Shown here one piece after another: positions 24,816 to 33,867 of a stretch of DNA of 64,000 nt. The number at the start of each line of letters is the position of its first letter. The stretch's first letter is position 1. Under the pieces are notes generated by a model, which saw only the letters and a list, made by a program, of their open reading frames with translations, did not search any database and was not told the origin of the DNA. A program made the translations under genes and the position numbers. This DNA is from JAWLHU01 sp049324875 (GTDB lineage: Bacteria; Bacillota; Sulfobacillia; Symbiobacteriales; Symbiobacteriaceae). The stretch covers positions 1 to 64,000 of the forward strand of contig JBMONC010000038.1 of the NCBI GenBank assembly GCA_049324875.1. The letters are read 5' to 3'.

Positions 24816-24847
24816 TTCCATAACAGGGCTCATCCCATGTTATGGAA
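24816..24847 (-). promoter_or_regulatory. inverted repeat TTCCATAACA/TGTTATGGAA upstream of yunC
   Basis: Perfect 10-bp arms at 24816-24825 and 24838-24847 with a 12-bp spacer, between the thioesterase stop and the yunC start. On the minus strand the second arm runs into the GGAAGGAG ribosome-binding site. No U-run follows. It could be an operator or a translation-controlling hairpin. Confidence 0.45.
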
Positions 24848-24866
24848 AGGGCGGGGCCGGGGTGCC

Positions 24867-25268
24867 TCACTTCAGCTCGACGAAGGCCAGGGTGCATCGG
24901 GAGAGGCAGACCAGCCTTCCTTCCTCGTCGCTGATCCGGATCTCCCAGACGCTGCTGGTCCGCCCGACATGGGCCGGTGTGGCCACCGCCCGCACCCGGC
25001 CCTCCCGCTTGGGCCGGATGTGGTTCGCATTGATCTCCATGCCGACGGCGGTCCGGCCGGGACCGGCGTTCAGCGCCGCCCCGATGCTGGCCACGGTCTC
25101 GGCCAGCGCCACGGAGGCGCCCCCGTGAAGGATGCCAAAGGGCTGCACCGTCCGGTGATCCACCGGCATGGTGGCCACCACCCGCTCGGGGGTCACCTCC
25201 TCCAATTCGATCCCCAGCTGACCCAGCAAGTTCCCCTCACGATTGGCGTTGAAATCCTGCGCGCTCAT
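24867..25268 (-). CDS. PaaI-family hotdog thioesterase
   Basis: A 133-aa hotdog-fold protein with HRTVQPFGILHGGASVALAE, which carries the HGG motif and the catalytic-helix Glu, then NANHIRPKREGRV and a C-terminal CTLAFV strand. It hydrolyses acyl-CoA, often aromatic or short-chain; the specific substrate is unknown. Length is normal. A GGGAGGGAG-rich stretch precedes the ATG on the minus strand. Probably co-transcribed with yunC. Confidence 0.87.
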   Translation of the reverse strand: MSAQDFNANREGNLLGQLGIELEEVTPERVVATMPVDHRTVQPFGILHGGASVALAETVASIGAALNAGPGRTAVGMEINANHIRPKREGRVRAVATPAHVGRTSSVWEIRISDEEGRLVCLSRCTLAFVELK

Positions 25269-25357
25269 TCGGTTAACCGCTCCCTCCTCTCCTGGCAGAT
25301 TTCGGTCTGAGGCGGGGGACCTCCTCCCGGAGAGCTGTAGAACATAAGTGTGAACTG

Positions 25358-25386
25358 TTTACTAAATGTTTCTTGTTGGTTACAAT
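25358..25386 (+). promoter_or_regulatory. sigma-A-type promoter of the kinase-like gene
   Basis: TTTACT (25358-25363), 17-bp spacer, TACAAT (25381-25386), in an AT-rich patch between divergent genes and about 90 bp before the GTG at 25476. Confidence 0.62.
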
Positions 25387-25475
25387 AGGGGCACAGGTGC
25401 CCCGCAGCGGCGGGCGCCTGAGCGATTTCGCCCTCCGCCGTGAAGGCCCTGCCTTGCCTCAGGGAGGTGTTCCCC

Positions 25476-26258
25476 GTGAAGACCCGCCTCCGGGACTGCT
25501 CCGCATCCGATGCGACCGTCGACCGGTTTCTCCGGGGACACGCGACCCGCGAGCTGACCAGGGGGAAGTCGCCGATCCGCTCCTGGTTGGTGGAGGCCGA
25601 TGGCGAAGCGCTCTTTGCCAAGTGGGCTCCCACCCACCTCTACCCGTCCACCCTTGCGAAGGATGCGGCCATCTGTACGGCGCCGCCGCATCCCGCGGTG
25701 GTTCCCCTGCTCAACCTGATTACCCTCTCCGACGGCATCCTGCTGCTCTTCCCCTGGGTGAAGGCCGATCCGCTGAAGGAGCCGGCCCACTGGGCCCGGT
25801 TCTTCGACCTCCCCGTCGCCGAGAAGCAAAGGGCCCTTTGCACGATCTTCACAGCGCTGACGGCCATCGTTGAGCGAGAGTGGATCATGGAGGGGCTTGA
25901 CGAGGGGAGCCTCCTTTACAGCTTCCCAACGGGAGCGGCCTGGCTCATCGACTTCGCCTGCTTCCACCGGGGGACCCGGTACAGGGCCGAGAGGGAGCTG
26001 ACCTGCGGCTCCGACCGGTTCCTGCCACCGGAGGGACGGGTCAGGGGCTCCTGGATCGACCAGAGTTCCAACGTCTTCGCGCTGGGCCGTTACGCCATCC
26101 GGGCCCTCAGCACCCGCACCGATGAGGGCTGGCTGGCCGGGTTCCAGGGCAGCGGGGCGCTGGCGGGTGTCCTGCAGCGGGCGACCCGGACCAGCCGGCA
26201 CGAGCGGTACCACACAATCCGAGCCTTCCTGGAGGCCTTCGAGGCGGCCCCTGCATAA
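25476..26258 (+). CDS. Ser/Thr protein-kinase-like protein
   Basis: A 260-aa protein with a weak but ordered kinase pattern: WLVEADGEALFAKWAP gives the ATP-site Lys, HPAVVPLLNLI the hinge region, GLDEGSLLYSF the catalytic-loop position, LIDFACF the metal-binding Asp (IDF for DFG), SDRFLPPEG the APE-like segment, and DQSSNVFALG the conserved Asp of helix F. Several bacilli have single-domain kinases of this kind. The catalytic-loop Asp lies in a variant context (LDEGSL), so activity is uncertain. GTG 25476 has GGGAGGTG upstream; an ATG at 25440 lacks a site. Confidence 0.62.
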   Translation: MKTRLRDCSASDATVDRFLRGHATRELTRGKSPIRSWLVEADGEALFAKWAPTHLYPSTLAKDAAICTAPPHPAVVPLLNLITLSDGILLLFPWVKADPLKEPAHWARFFDLPVAEKQRALCTIFTALTAIVEREWIMEGLDEGSLLYSFPTGAAWLIDFACFHRGTRYRAERELTCGSDRFLPPEGRVRGSWIDQSSNVFALGRYAIRALSTRTDEGWLAGFQGSGALAGVLQRATRTSRHERYHTIRAFLEAFEAAPA

Positions 26259-26264
26259 TTCCAG

Positions 26265-26304
26265 CGAACACGGAGCTGCCGGCACGGGCCGGCGGCTCCG
26301 TTCG
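26265..26304 (+). terminator. strong hairpin after the kinase-like gene
   Basis: CGAAC and a GGAG..GCCGGC arm pair with GCCGGC..CTCC and GTTCG, starting 6 bp after the stop. The stem is long and GC-rich but has no U-run, so termination may be inefficient. Confidence 0.55.
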
Positions 26305-26368
26305 GCTCGTGAAACGCGGCGAGCGGCCCCATCGTCTGTAAGGGGAGTAACCCAGGAGGTGTTCGACG

Positions 26369-27373
26369 ATGCAGCGCAAGTGGCTCTCAGCGGTTGGCTC
26401 CGGCCTGACCCTGCTGGTGCTCCTCACCGGCTCGGCCCTGGCCCAGGAGGCTCCGCTTCTCGTCCAGGCAGAATCCCGGCAGGTACAGGTGGCAACCACA
26501 GCGCACGGTGAGATCCTCATGCTAGAAGGCAGGGTGATGCTGAACCCCGACGGCTCCTATGGTGTGGATGGGCGGGTTCTGCGGGGCAACGACGCCCTGT
26601 ACCGGCAGCTGCTGGGGCAGTGGGTCTGGGTGTTGGGCCGCCACGAGGGGGATTCGACCTCCCTGAAGGTCCGGGTCGAGCGGATCGAGCGGGCGGTGGC
26701 CTTCAACAGGCTTCTCCCCCGGGCGGTCACCGTCAACGGTCTGCCGGTCAGCTTTGACCAGCTCCCCTACATGCAGAAGGGCACCCTGATGCTCCCCCTG
26801 CGGGCCCTGGCCGAGGCCGCCGGCGGCACCGTCGAATGGCGGGCTGATGAGCAGAGCGCCCGGGTCTTCCTGGAGAACCGGACCGCCACCTTCACGGTGG
26901 GGCAGCCAAAGGCCGACCTTCAGCTCCACAACGCCCTCATGCAGGAGAGCCTGATCCCCATGGACCAGCAGGTGGTCCTGCAGGGCGGGCGGATGGTCAT
27001 CAGCGCCGACGCCCTGACCAACCTGCTCGGGATGGCCGAAGAGGTGACCTCGGACCCGACGCTGCTCGCCCTGCGGCACCCGATGGGCGAGTTCGAGGTG
27101 CCGGAGCCGCTCGATTTGAGCTTCCACCTCTCCTGGTCCGGCACGACCCTGCAGGTGACCGGCAAGGCCGGCCTTCCGGACCTGCACTTCGAGATCCTGC
27201 TGGATGGCAGGGTGGTCGCCCAGTCCGACGCCCAGGTGAAGGATGGGTACTACGAGACCAACATCCTGGTAGAGGGCGGCGCCTTCCAGCAGGGGATTCT
27301 GCAGCTGGTGATCAGCGACCCCGCCACGGGGAAGGTGCTGGTCACCACCCCGACCAACAACCACCACCGGTAA
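26369..27373 (+). CDS. secreted protein with copper-amine-oxidase-N-like stalk domain
   Basis: A 334-aa exported protein: signal peptide ending SALAQ (about residue 26), a small beta domain (30-110), then a Cu_amine_oxidN1 'stalk' domain (about 115-220) with VTVNGLPVSFDQLP, GTLMLPLRALAEAAGGTVEW and RTATFTVGQ. A final beta-sandwich segment (250-334) resembles an immunoglobulin-like fold. The stalk domain is common in Firmicute surface proteins and binds no copper. AGGAGGTG precedes the ATG. The next gene is a lipoprotein on the same strand, possibly a two-gene unit. Confidence 0.78.
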   Translation: MQRKWLSAVGSGLTLLVLLTGSALAQEAPLLVQAESRQVQVATTAHGEILMLEGRVMLNPDGSYGVDGRVLRGNDALYRQLLGQWVWVLGRHEGDSTSLKVRVERIERAVAFNRLLPRAVTVNGLPVSFDQLPYMQKGTLMLPLRALAEAAGGTVEWRADEQSARVFLENRTATFTVGQPKADLQLHNALMQESLIPMDQQVVLQGGRMVISADALTNLLGMAEEVTSDPTLLALRHPMGEFEVPEPLDLSFHLSWSGTTLQVTGKAGLPDLHFEILLDGRVVAQSDAQVKDGYYETNILVEGGAFQQGILQLVISDPATGKVLVTTPTNNHHR

Positions 27374-27437
27374 GCAACCACTCCCCCGGCCCCAGCGTCA
27401 CACCTAATGACGCCCCTGCGACTGGAGGTGATTCGCC

Positions 27438-29129
27438 GTGCGACCCTCCCGGCTGCTGGTGCTGCTCCTGGCGGGCGCCCTGCTTCTCCAGGCCTGCACC
27501 AAGCCCCCGGTCCAGACCGCCCCCGCCCCTGTGGAGCCACCCCCCGCTCGCGAGCCCCAGCCGGAGCCCAGCCCCGTCACCTGGAAGATCAGCCACACGC
27601 CCTCCGGCCTGCAGGCCCAGGGCGGCCCATTCCACCTCGCCCCGCCATACAGCTTCGCCATCGACTTCAGCGCCCCCGTAGACCGGGCAAGCGTGGAGGA
27701 GGCGCTCCGGCGGAACCTCGGCTCGGGCCGCCTGCAGATCGCGCGGTGGCCCAGCGACCAGCGGGTGCTCCTGACGGTGGAAGATCTCCCGACAGATCCG
27801 CAGCTCCAGGCAGCGATCGACCCGACGGGCGGGCAGGACCAGCAGGGACGGCGGCTCCAGTTCCCGCCCCAGCGCTTCAACCTCGCCGCCTTCATCTTCT
27901 GGCCGGCAGCCCCCACAGCGGTGCTGAAGCTGGATCCGCTGACCGGCGAGACCTCGACCCTGGCCCGGTTCCCCCAACCATTTCAGACCGTCTCCCTCTC
28001 CCCTGACGGCCGGCGGGCGCTGCTGCGGCGGCACATCCTGACCCCGGGCCAGTCGGTGGGGACCACCGGCACCGCCCATCTCTTCGACCTGGAGACCGGC
28101 TACCTGGAAGAGCTGGAGGTGGGCGGCCTGTTCGAGCATCAGTGGAGCCGGGAGGGCGGACTGCTGATCCACGGAAGCTGCCCCCAGGGCCCCGCTTGCG
28201 TGGTCTGGGTGGCCCCGGGCGATCCCCCGTCCTCAGCCCGTGCCTCGCTCCGCCGGCTGCTCTTCCTGGCCCGGGACCAGCATCTGGCCGGCGCCCGCCT
28301 CTCGCCGGACGGCCGTTACGCCGCCGTATTCGCCGGGACCTACGAAGCGAAGCGTGACCTGCACCTGTTCGACCTGAGGCCTGAGAGTGCCGGCCGGAAG
28401 ATCCGCACCCTGCCGGCGGCGGCCGGCATCACCCAGGGGCCCGGCGGCCTGATCTGGGTGGAGGCAGCCTGGGCGCCCGACGGCAGCGCCCTGGCCTTCG
28501 GTGACCAGGGGATCCGGCGGGAGGAGCGCCAGCCGATGCAGGTCTGGCTGGTGGAGACCGAGGCGGGTGAGCCCCGCCTGCTGGCGGAGGGCGCCGGGGG
28601 AATCGGCCCCTGGAGCCCCCGGGCGGACCGGCTCTTCCTTCCGGGCCTGGGCCTGGCCGACCGCCAGGGCCAACTCCTGCTGCCGTCTGCGGAGCCGAAC
28701 GCCGCCTGGAGTCCGGACGGCTCCCTCCTCTACGTGAGCGGCACCCTCTACGAGGCCGCATCCCTGGAGCCCCGCTGGAGCGTAAAGGCGACCGGCCCGG
28801 GCCACTGGTCGCCCGACGGACGGTGGATCGCCATCGCCGGCTCGGTCCGTGCGGAGCTGCCCGGTCACCCCGACGGCGGCCTCTTCCGGGCCTCTGACGG
28901 CGCCCCGCTGGCCCGGGGCTACCTCGGCGGGCGGCCGCTTTTCAGCCCGGACAGCCGCTGGGCCCTGCTGCCCGGCCCCGACCGGCTGGTCGACCTCACC
29001 ACCGGAGCGGTGACCCCGGTCCGCTTCGATCTCCCGGCGGTCCCGAACCTGGGCGGCTACCTCCCCGCCGGCCTCACCAACGAGGGGACGGTGCTCCTGG
29101 CGCTGGGCCATGAATGGGAGCTCCGCTAG
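27438..29129 (+). CDS. lipoprotein with TolB/WD40-like beta-propeller
   Basis: A 563-aa lipoprotein: signal peptide ending LLLQAC, a Pro/Glu-rich linker, an Ig-like domain (about 45-130), then repeated blades marked SLSPDGRRALL, RLSPDGRYAAVFAG, AWAPDGSALAFG, AWSPDGSLLYVSG, HWSPDGRWIAIAG and LFSPDSRWALLPG. That makes a propeller of about six or seven blades. The PDG motif is typical of the PD40/TolB family. The GTG start has a perfect GGAGGTGATT site. The role is unknown; sensing or scaffolding at the outer membrane face is possible. Confidence 0.82.
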   Translation: MRPSRLLVLLLAGALLLQACTKPPVQTAPAPVEPPPAREPQPEPSPVTWKISHTPSGLQAQGGPFHLAPPYSFAIDFSAPVDRASVEEALRRNLGSGRLQIARWPSDQRVLLTVEDLPTDPQLQAAIDPTGGQDQQGRRLQFPPQRFNLAAFIFWPAAPTAVLKLDPLTGETSTLARFPQPFQTVSLSPDGRRALLRRHILTPGQSVGTTGTAHLFDLETGYLEELEVGGLFEHQWSREGGLLIHGSCPQGPACVVWVAPGDPPSSARASLRRLLFLARDQHLAGARLSPDGRYAAVFAGTYEAKRDLHLFDLRPESAGRKIRTLPAAAGITQGPGGLIWVEAAWAPDGSALAFGDQGIRREERQPMQVWLVETEAGEPRLLAEGAGGIGPWSPRADRLFLPGLGLADRQGQLLLPSAEPNAAWSPDGSLLYVSGTLYEAASLEPRWSVKATGPGHWSPDGRWIAIAGSVRAELPGHPDGGLFRASDGAPLARGYLGGRPLFSPDSRWALLPGPDRLVDLTTGAVTPVRFDLPAVPNLGGYLPAGLTNEGTVLLALGHEWELR

Positions 29130-29165
29130 CCTCCGCCTCCTCCCGGAGAAGGGGGCGCACACAAA

Positions 29166-29197
29166 ACGGCCCGGGCGCCATGCCCGGGCCGTCTCTT
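29166..29197. terminator. bidirectional terminator between the lipoprotein gene and carB
   Basis: ACGGCCCGGGC pairs with GCCCGGGCCGT around GCCAT. The plus side is followed by CTCTT and the minus side by TTTTGTG, so it can end both the lipoprotein and carB transcripts. Confidence 0.88.
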
Positions 29198-29201
29198 ATG
29201 C

Positions 29202-32200
29202 CTAGTTCCAGTCCTGGACCGCCGAGACCCCCATCTCCTCGCCCTCCCGGATCGAGGAGAGGACGGTCACCACCGCCCGGGCGGTATCCAGCGAGGTGAG
29301 GCAGGGCACACCGTGCTCCACCGCCGTCCGCCGGATGATGAACCCGTCGCGGTCCACCTCGCGCCCCCGGGTCAGGGTATTGACCACCAGGTCGATCTTG
29401 CCGCCCCGGATCAGGTCAGGGATGTTCGGCGACCCCTCGGTCACCTTGTTCACCTTCTCCACCGGGATGGCGCAGGCCGCCAGCGCCCGGGCCGTGCCGC
29501 CGGTGGCCACCACCTTGTAGCCCAGGTCGCTGAACTCCTTGGCGATGCCCATCGCCTCGGCCTTGTCCTTATCCGCCACGGTGATCAGCACCGTGCCCCG
29601 GTGCGGCACCTTGACATTCGAGGAGAGCAGCGCCTTGTAGAGCGCCCGCGGGAAGTCCATGTCGGCGCCCAGCACCTCACCGGTCGACTTCATCTCCGGC
29701 GAGAGGCCGGTGTCGACGCTGGTCAGCTTTTGCCAGGAGAAGACCGGCGCCTTGACGCTGACCCGGTCCACCGGCTCCGGCCAGAGCCAGCCGGTGCCCA
29801 CCAGGCCGTCCTTCGAGCCGTTCAGCCGCAGGTGCGGCGTGCCCGAGGCCGGGCCGAAGCCCAGCTCGGCCAGGGTGTGGCCGGCGATCACCTGGGTCGC
29901 CACCTTCGCCATCTCCAGGCCGGTCACCTTGGTCAGGAAGGGGACGGTCCGGGAGGAGCGGGGGTTGACCTCGATCACGTAGACCTGGTTGCCGTAGACC
30001 ACGTACTGGATGTTGACCAGGCCCTTCACCTTGAGCGCCAGGGCCAGCCGGGTGGAGTAGGCCACCACCTGGTCCCTGATCTTGGAGGAGATCGAGACCG
30101 GCGGGTAGACGGCGATGGAGTCGCCGGAGTGGACGCCGGCCCGCTCCACATGCTCCATGATGCCGGCGATGATCACCTGCTTGCCGTCGCAGACGGCGTC
30201 GATCTCCAGTTCCTTGCCCAGGAAGTAGCGGTCGACCAGCACCGGCCGCTCCTCCGAAACGTCGATGGCCGACTGCATGTAATCCCGCAGCTCGGACTCG
30301 TTGTAGACGATCTCCATCGCCCGGCCGCCCAGCACGAAGGAGGGGCGGACCAGCACCGGGTAGCCGATGCGGGCAGCGATCGCGCAGGCCTCATCCACCG
30401 TGACGGCGGTCGCCCCCGGCGGCTTGGGGATCCCCAGCTCGATCAGCAGGTCGTCGAACTTCTTCCGGTCCTCGGCCCGGTCCATCTCCTCGATGGCGGT
30501 GCCCAGCACCGGCACGCCCACCTTGGCCAGCGGCACCGCCAGGTTAATGGCGGTCTGGCCGCCGAACTGGCAGACGACGCCGTCGATCTGCGGCCGCTCG
30601 CCGGACTCGCCGTAGTTCCAGAGGCCGCCCTCCTGCTCGATCACGTTCAGCACATCCTCTACGGTCAGCGGCTCGAAGTAGAGCCGGTCGGAGGTGTTGA
30701 AGTCGGTGGAGACCGTCTCCGGGTTGTTGTTGATGATGATCGACTGGACCTGCTCATCCTTCAGCTGCCAGGCAGCGTGGACGGCGGAGTAGTCGAACTC
30801 GATCCCCTGGCCGATCCGGATCGGGCCGGAGCCCAGCACCACCGCCTTGCGGCCGGGCGGGCAGACCGCCTCGTTCTCGCCGTCGTAGCAGGAGTAGTAG
30901 TAGGGCGTGGAGGCCTCGAACTCGGCGGCGCAGGTGTCCACCATCTTGTAGACCGGCCGGATGCCCATGGCCAGCCGGCTCTTGCGCACCTCCATCATCG
31001 ACCGGCCGGTCAGCCGCCCGATGTAGGAGTCGGAGAAGCCCAACTTCTTGGCCTGGCGCATCAGGGTCGGGGTCAGGTCGGCCTTGTTGGCCACCAAAGC
31101 CATCTCCATCCGCACGATCTGCTCGATGCCGCGGATGAAGAAGCGGTCGATCTGCGAGAGTTCGTGGATCTGATCCACCGTCTTGCCGCGGCGCAGCGCC
31201 TCGGCCACCACCCAGATCCGCTCATCGTTGGGCCGCACCAGCCGCTCCTCCAGCGCCTCGTCGGAGAGCGCCTGGACCGACGGGTGGGCCAGCCCGTCCC
31301 GCCCGGTCTCCAGCGACCGGATCGCCTTCAGCAGGGCGCCCGGGAAGGTCCGGTCGATCGACATCACCTCGCCGGTCGCCTTCATCTGGGTGCCCAGGGT
31401 CCGGGGAGCGCTGACGAACTTGTCGAAGGGGAAGCGGGGGATCTTCAGCACGCAGTAGTCCAGGGTCGGCTCGAAGGCGGCGTAGGTGGAGCCGGTCACC
31501 GGGTTCTTGATCTCGTCCAGCGTCAGCCCGATGGCGATCTTGGCCGCCACCTTGGCGATCGGGTAGCCGGTCGCCTTGGAGGCCAGCGCCGAGGAGCGGG
31601 AGACGCGGGGGTTGACCTCGATCACGATGTACTCCTGGGAGAGCGGGTTCAGCGCATACTGCACGTTGCAGCCGCCCTCGATCCCCAGGGCGTTGATGAT
31701 CTTCAGCGCCGAGGTGCGGAGCATCTGGTAGTCCCGGTCGGAGAGGGTCTGGGAGGGCGCGACCACCACCGAGTCGCCGGTATGGACACCGACCGGGTCG
31801 ATGTTCTCCATGTTGCAGATGGTGATGGTGTTGCCCGCCGAGTCACGGATCACCTCGTACTCAATCTCCTTCCACCCGGCCACCGAGCGCTCGATCAGGC
31901 ACTGGGTGACGGGGGAGAGCTTGAGCCCCTTGGTGACGATCTCCTTCATGGCCGCCGCATCCTTGGCGATGCCGCCGCCGGTGCCGCCCAGGGTGTAGGC
32001 CGGCCGGACGATCAGCGGGTAGCCGACCTCCTCGCCGAAGGCCAGCGCCTCCTCCACCGTGTGGACGATGGTCGAGGCCGGGATCGGCTCGCCGATCCGC
32101 TGCATCAGCGCCTTGAACTCCGCCCGGTCCTCCGCCTCCTGGATCGCCTTCAGCGGGGTGCCCAGCAGCTTGACGTTGTACTTCTCCAGCACCCCCGCCT

Positions 32201-32510
32201 TGTGCAGTTGCATCGCCATGTTCAGGCCGACCTGGCCGCCCAGGGTGGGCAGCAGCCCCTCGGGCCGCTCCTTGGCGATGATCCGCTCCACAAACTCGAG
32301 GGTGATGGGCTCGATATAGACACGGTCGGCCATCTGCGCATCGGTCATGATGGTCGCCGGGTTGGAGTTGACCAGGATCACCTCCAGCCCCTCCTCCCGG
32401 AGGGCCTGGCAGGCCTGGGTGCCGGCGTAGTCAAACTCCGCCGCCTGCCCGATCACGATGGGGCCGGAGCCGATTACCAGGACACGCTTCAAGTCTGTAC
32501 GCTTCGGCAT
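29202..32510 (-). CDS. carB: carbamoyl-phosphate synthase large subunit CarB
   Basis: An about 1102-aa large subunit with two homologous ATP-grasp halves. Half 1 starts KRVLVIGSGPIVIGQAAEFDYAGTQA and contains PAYTLGGTGGGIA; half 2 starts VVLGSGPIRIGQGIEFDYSAVHA and contains RPSFVLGGRAMEIVY. A C-terminal MGS-like allosteric domain (GTVLITVADKDK, VVATGGTA) follows. It makes carbamoyl phosphate from glutamine-derived ammonia, bicarbonate and 2 ATP. ATG 32510 was chosen on GAGAGGAG; the in-frame start further upstream has no support. Downstream of carA with a 122-bp gap that holds a hairpin. Confidence 0.95.
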   Translation of the reverse strand: MPKRTDLKRVLVIGSGPIVIGQAAEFDYAGTQACQALREEGLEVILVNSNPATIMTDAQMADRVYIEPITLEFVERIIAKERPEGLLPTLGGQVGLNMAMQLHKAGVLEKYNVKLLGTPLKAIQEAEDRAEFKALMQRIGEPIPASTIVHTVEEALAFGEEVGYPLIVRPAYTLGGTGGGIAKDAAAMKEIVTKGLKLSPVTQCLIERSVAGWKEIEYEVIRDSAGNTITICNMENIDPVGVHTGDSVVVAPSQTLSDRDYQMLRTSALKIINALGIEGGCNVQYALNPLSQEYIVIEVNPRVSRSSALASKATGYPIAKVAAKIAIGLTLDEIKNPVTGSTYAAFEPTLDYCVLKIPRFPFDKFVSAPRTLGTQMKATGEVMSIDRTFPGALLKAIRSLETGRDGLAHPSVQALSDEALEERLVRPNDERIWVVAEALRRGKTVDQIHELSQIDRFFIRGIEQIVRMEMALVANKADLTPTLMRQAKKLGFSDSYIGRLTGRSMMEVRKSRLAMGIRPVYKMVDTCAAEFEASTPYYYSCYDGENEAVCPPGRKAVVLGSGPIRIGQGIEFDYSAVHAAWQLKDEQVQSIIINNNPETVSTDFNTSDRLYFEPLTVEDVLNVIEQEGGLWNYGESGERPQIDGVVCQFGGQTAINLAVPLAKVGVPVLGTAIEEMDRAEDRKKFDDLLIELGIPKPPGATAVTVDEACAIAARIGYPVLVRPSFVLGGRAMEIVYNESELRDYMQSAIDVSEERPVLVDRYFLGKELEIDAVCDGKQVIIAGIMEHVERAGVHSGDSIAVYPPVSISSKIRDQVVAYSTRLALALKVKGLVNIQYVVYGNQVYVIEVNPRSSRTVPFLTKVTGLEMAKVATQVIAGHTLAELGFGPASGTPHLRLNGSKDGLVGTGWLWPEPVDRVSVKAPVFSWQKLTSVDTGLSPEMKSTGEVLGADMDFPRALYKALLSSNVKVPHRGTVLITVADKDKAEAMGIAKEFSDLGYKVVATGGTARALAACAIPVEKVNKVTEGSPNIPDLIRGGKIDLVVNTLTRGREVDRDGFIIRRTAVEHGVPCLTSLDTARAVVTVLSSIREGEEMGVSAVQDWN

Positions 32511-32584
32511 TTGTATTACTCCTCTCAGGATGGCGCCTCGCAGGGCGTCCTTCATCCTCTGGCAGGTCGAAATCTCCGTGGAAG

Positions 32585-32607
32585 GGGCTCGCCACGAGGG
32601 CGAGCCC
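32585..32607 (-). promoter_or_regulatory. hairpin between carA and carB
   Basis: GGGCTCGCC (32585-32593) pairs perfectly with GGCGAGCCC (32599-32607) around a 5-base loop in the 122-bp carA-carB gap. There is no U-run. It may stabilise mRNA ends or tune the carA:carB ratio. Confidence 0.5.
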
Positions 32608-32632
32608 ATGCGCTTAACTATGGGTGATACCC

Positions 32633-33745
32633 TTACGCCGGCTGCTTGACGGCGGTGGACTTCTCCGCCATCAGCGCCAGGAACCGGTCGAAGAGGTAGG
32701 CCGACTCCTGGGGCCCGGGGGCCGCCTCGGGGTGGTACTGCACCGTGAAGACGGGCTTGGTCATGTGGGCGATGCCCTCGACGGTGCCGTCGTTCAGGTT
32801 CCGGTGGGTGACCACCACATCGGTCGGCAGGGTGGCGTCATCCACGGCGTAGCCGTGGTTCTGGCTGGTGATGTAGACCCGGCCGGTGTTGAAATCCTTC
32901 ACCGGATGGTTGGCGCCCCGGTGGCCGTACTTCAGCTTGTAGGTCCTGGCGCCCAGCGCCAGGGAGGTGATCTGGTGGCCCAGGCAGATGCCGAAGATCG
33001 GCAGCTCACCGTAGGCGATCAGCTCCTTGACGGTCTCGATGGACTCGGGCAGATCGGTGGGATCGCCAGGGCCGTTGGTCAGCATGATCCCGTCGGGGTT
33101 CAGGTCCAGAATCTGCTCCGCCGTCCAGTGGGCGGGCACGACCGTCAGGTCGCAGTCCCGCTCGGAGAGCGAGCGCAGGATATTCGTCTTCAGGCCGTAG
33201 TCGATCACCACGACCCGGTAGCCGCTCCCGAAGATCCGGTAGGGCTGCGGGGTGGTGACGGTCATCACCTGGTCGTGCATCTCAAAGGACTGGGCCTTGG
33301 CCACCCAGGCAGCGATCTGCCCGGCGGTCGGCTCCTCCTCCGAGAGGGTGGTGATGATGACGCCGCGCTTGGTGCCGGCGCTGCGCAGGTGCCGGGTCAG
33401 CGCCCGGGTATCGATGCCAGCGAGACCAGGGATCTCATTTTCGGCCAGATACGCAGAAAGGCTCTTGGCCGCCTGCCAATGGCTGGGCGACTCGCAGAGC
33501 TCTTTCACAATAAAGCCCCTGACCCACGGCTTCCGGGACTCAAAGTCCTCCGGATTGATGCCGTAGTTGCCGATCAGGGGGTAGGTCATCGTGACAATCT
33601 GGCCGCAATAGGAGGGATCGGTCAAAACCTCCTGATACCCCGTCATGCCGGTGTTGAAAACGACCTCGCCGGCCATTTCAGTGACCGCGCCGAAGCCTTC
33701 ACCCGCGAAGACAGAACCGTCCTCCAAAACCAGATAGCCCTTCAT
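32633..33745 (-). CDS. carA: carbamoyl-phosphate synthase small subunit CarA
   Basis: A 370-aa glutamine amidotransferase subunit. The N-terminal CPSase_sm domain has LEDGSVFAGEGFGA, VFNTGMTGYQEVLTDPSY and IDTRALTRHLR. The C-terminal class I GATase domain shows GPGDP, the nucleophile Cys in FGICLGHQ, and the His/Glu pair in VQYHPEAAPGP. It delivers ammonia to CarB. An AGGAGGG site precedes the ATG. Transcribed from two candidate promoters, one overlapping an ARG-type operator. Confidence 0.95.
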   Translation of the reverse strand: MKGYLVLEDGSVFAGEGFGAVTEMAGEVVFNTGMTGYQEVLTDPSYCGQIVTMTYPLIGNYGINPEDFESRKPWVRGFIVKELCESPSHWQAAKSLSAYLAENEIPGLAGIDTRALTRHLRSAGTKRGVIITTLSEEEPTAGQIAAWVAKAQSFEMHDQVMTVTTPQPYRIFGSGYRVVVIDYGLKTNILRSLSERDCDLTVVPAHWTAEQILDLNPDGIMLTNGPGDPTDLPESIETVKELIAYGELPIFGICLGHQITSLALGARTYKLKYGHRGANHPVKDFNTGRVYITSQNHGYAVDDATLPTDVVVTHRNLNDGTVEGIAHMTKPVFTVQYHPEAAPGPQESAYLFDRFLALMAEKSTAVKQPA

Positions 33746-33823
33746 ATGTCGGTACCCTCCTAAAGATCCGGGCGTCGCTGCACCCGGTTAATCCGCGGCT
33801 GGGAGACCTGCTTGTTCTCACAC

Positions 33824-33852
33824 ATTATACTCTCCCAAGTACCGCGAATCAA
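33824..33852 (-). promoter_or_regulatory. proximal carAB promoter (P2)
   Basis: On the minus strand TTGATT (33852-33847), 17-bp spacer, TATAAT (33829-33824), about 80 bp before carA and clear of the ARG-type operator. It would allow arginine-independent carAB expression. Confidence 0.65.
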
Positions 33853-33867
33853 GCGGGGATGTGCTAC

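Noticed and set aside
29313..32627. 1104-codon plus-strand ORF
   Set aside because: It is the antisense of carB and carA ends. In very GC-rich DNA the complementary frame stays open; composition is His/Gly/Val/Leu rich with no domain.
33746..33823. PyrR-type attenuator in the carA leader
   Set aside because: No PyrR binding-loop consensus and no terminator/antiterminator pair; only a small CCGGG/CCCGG hairpin.
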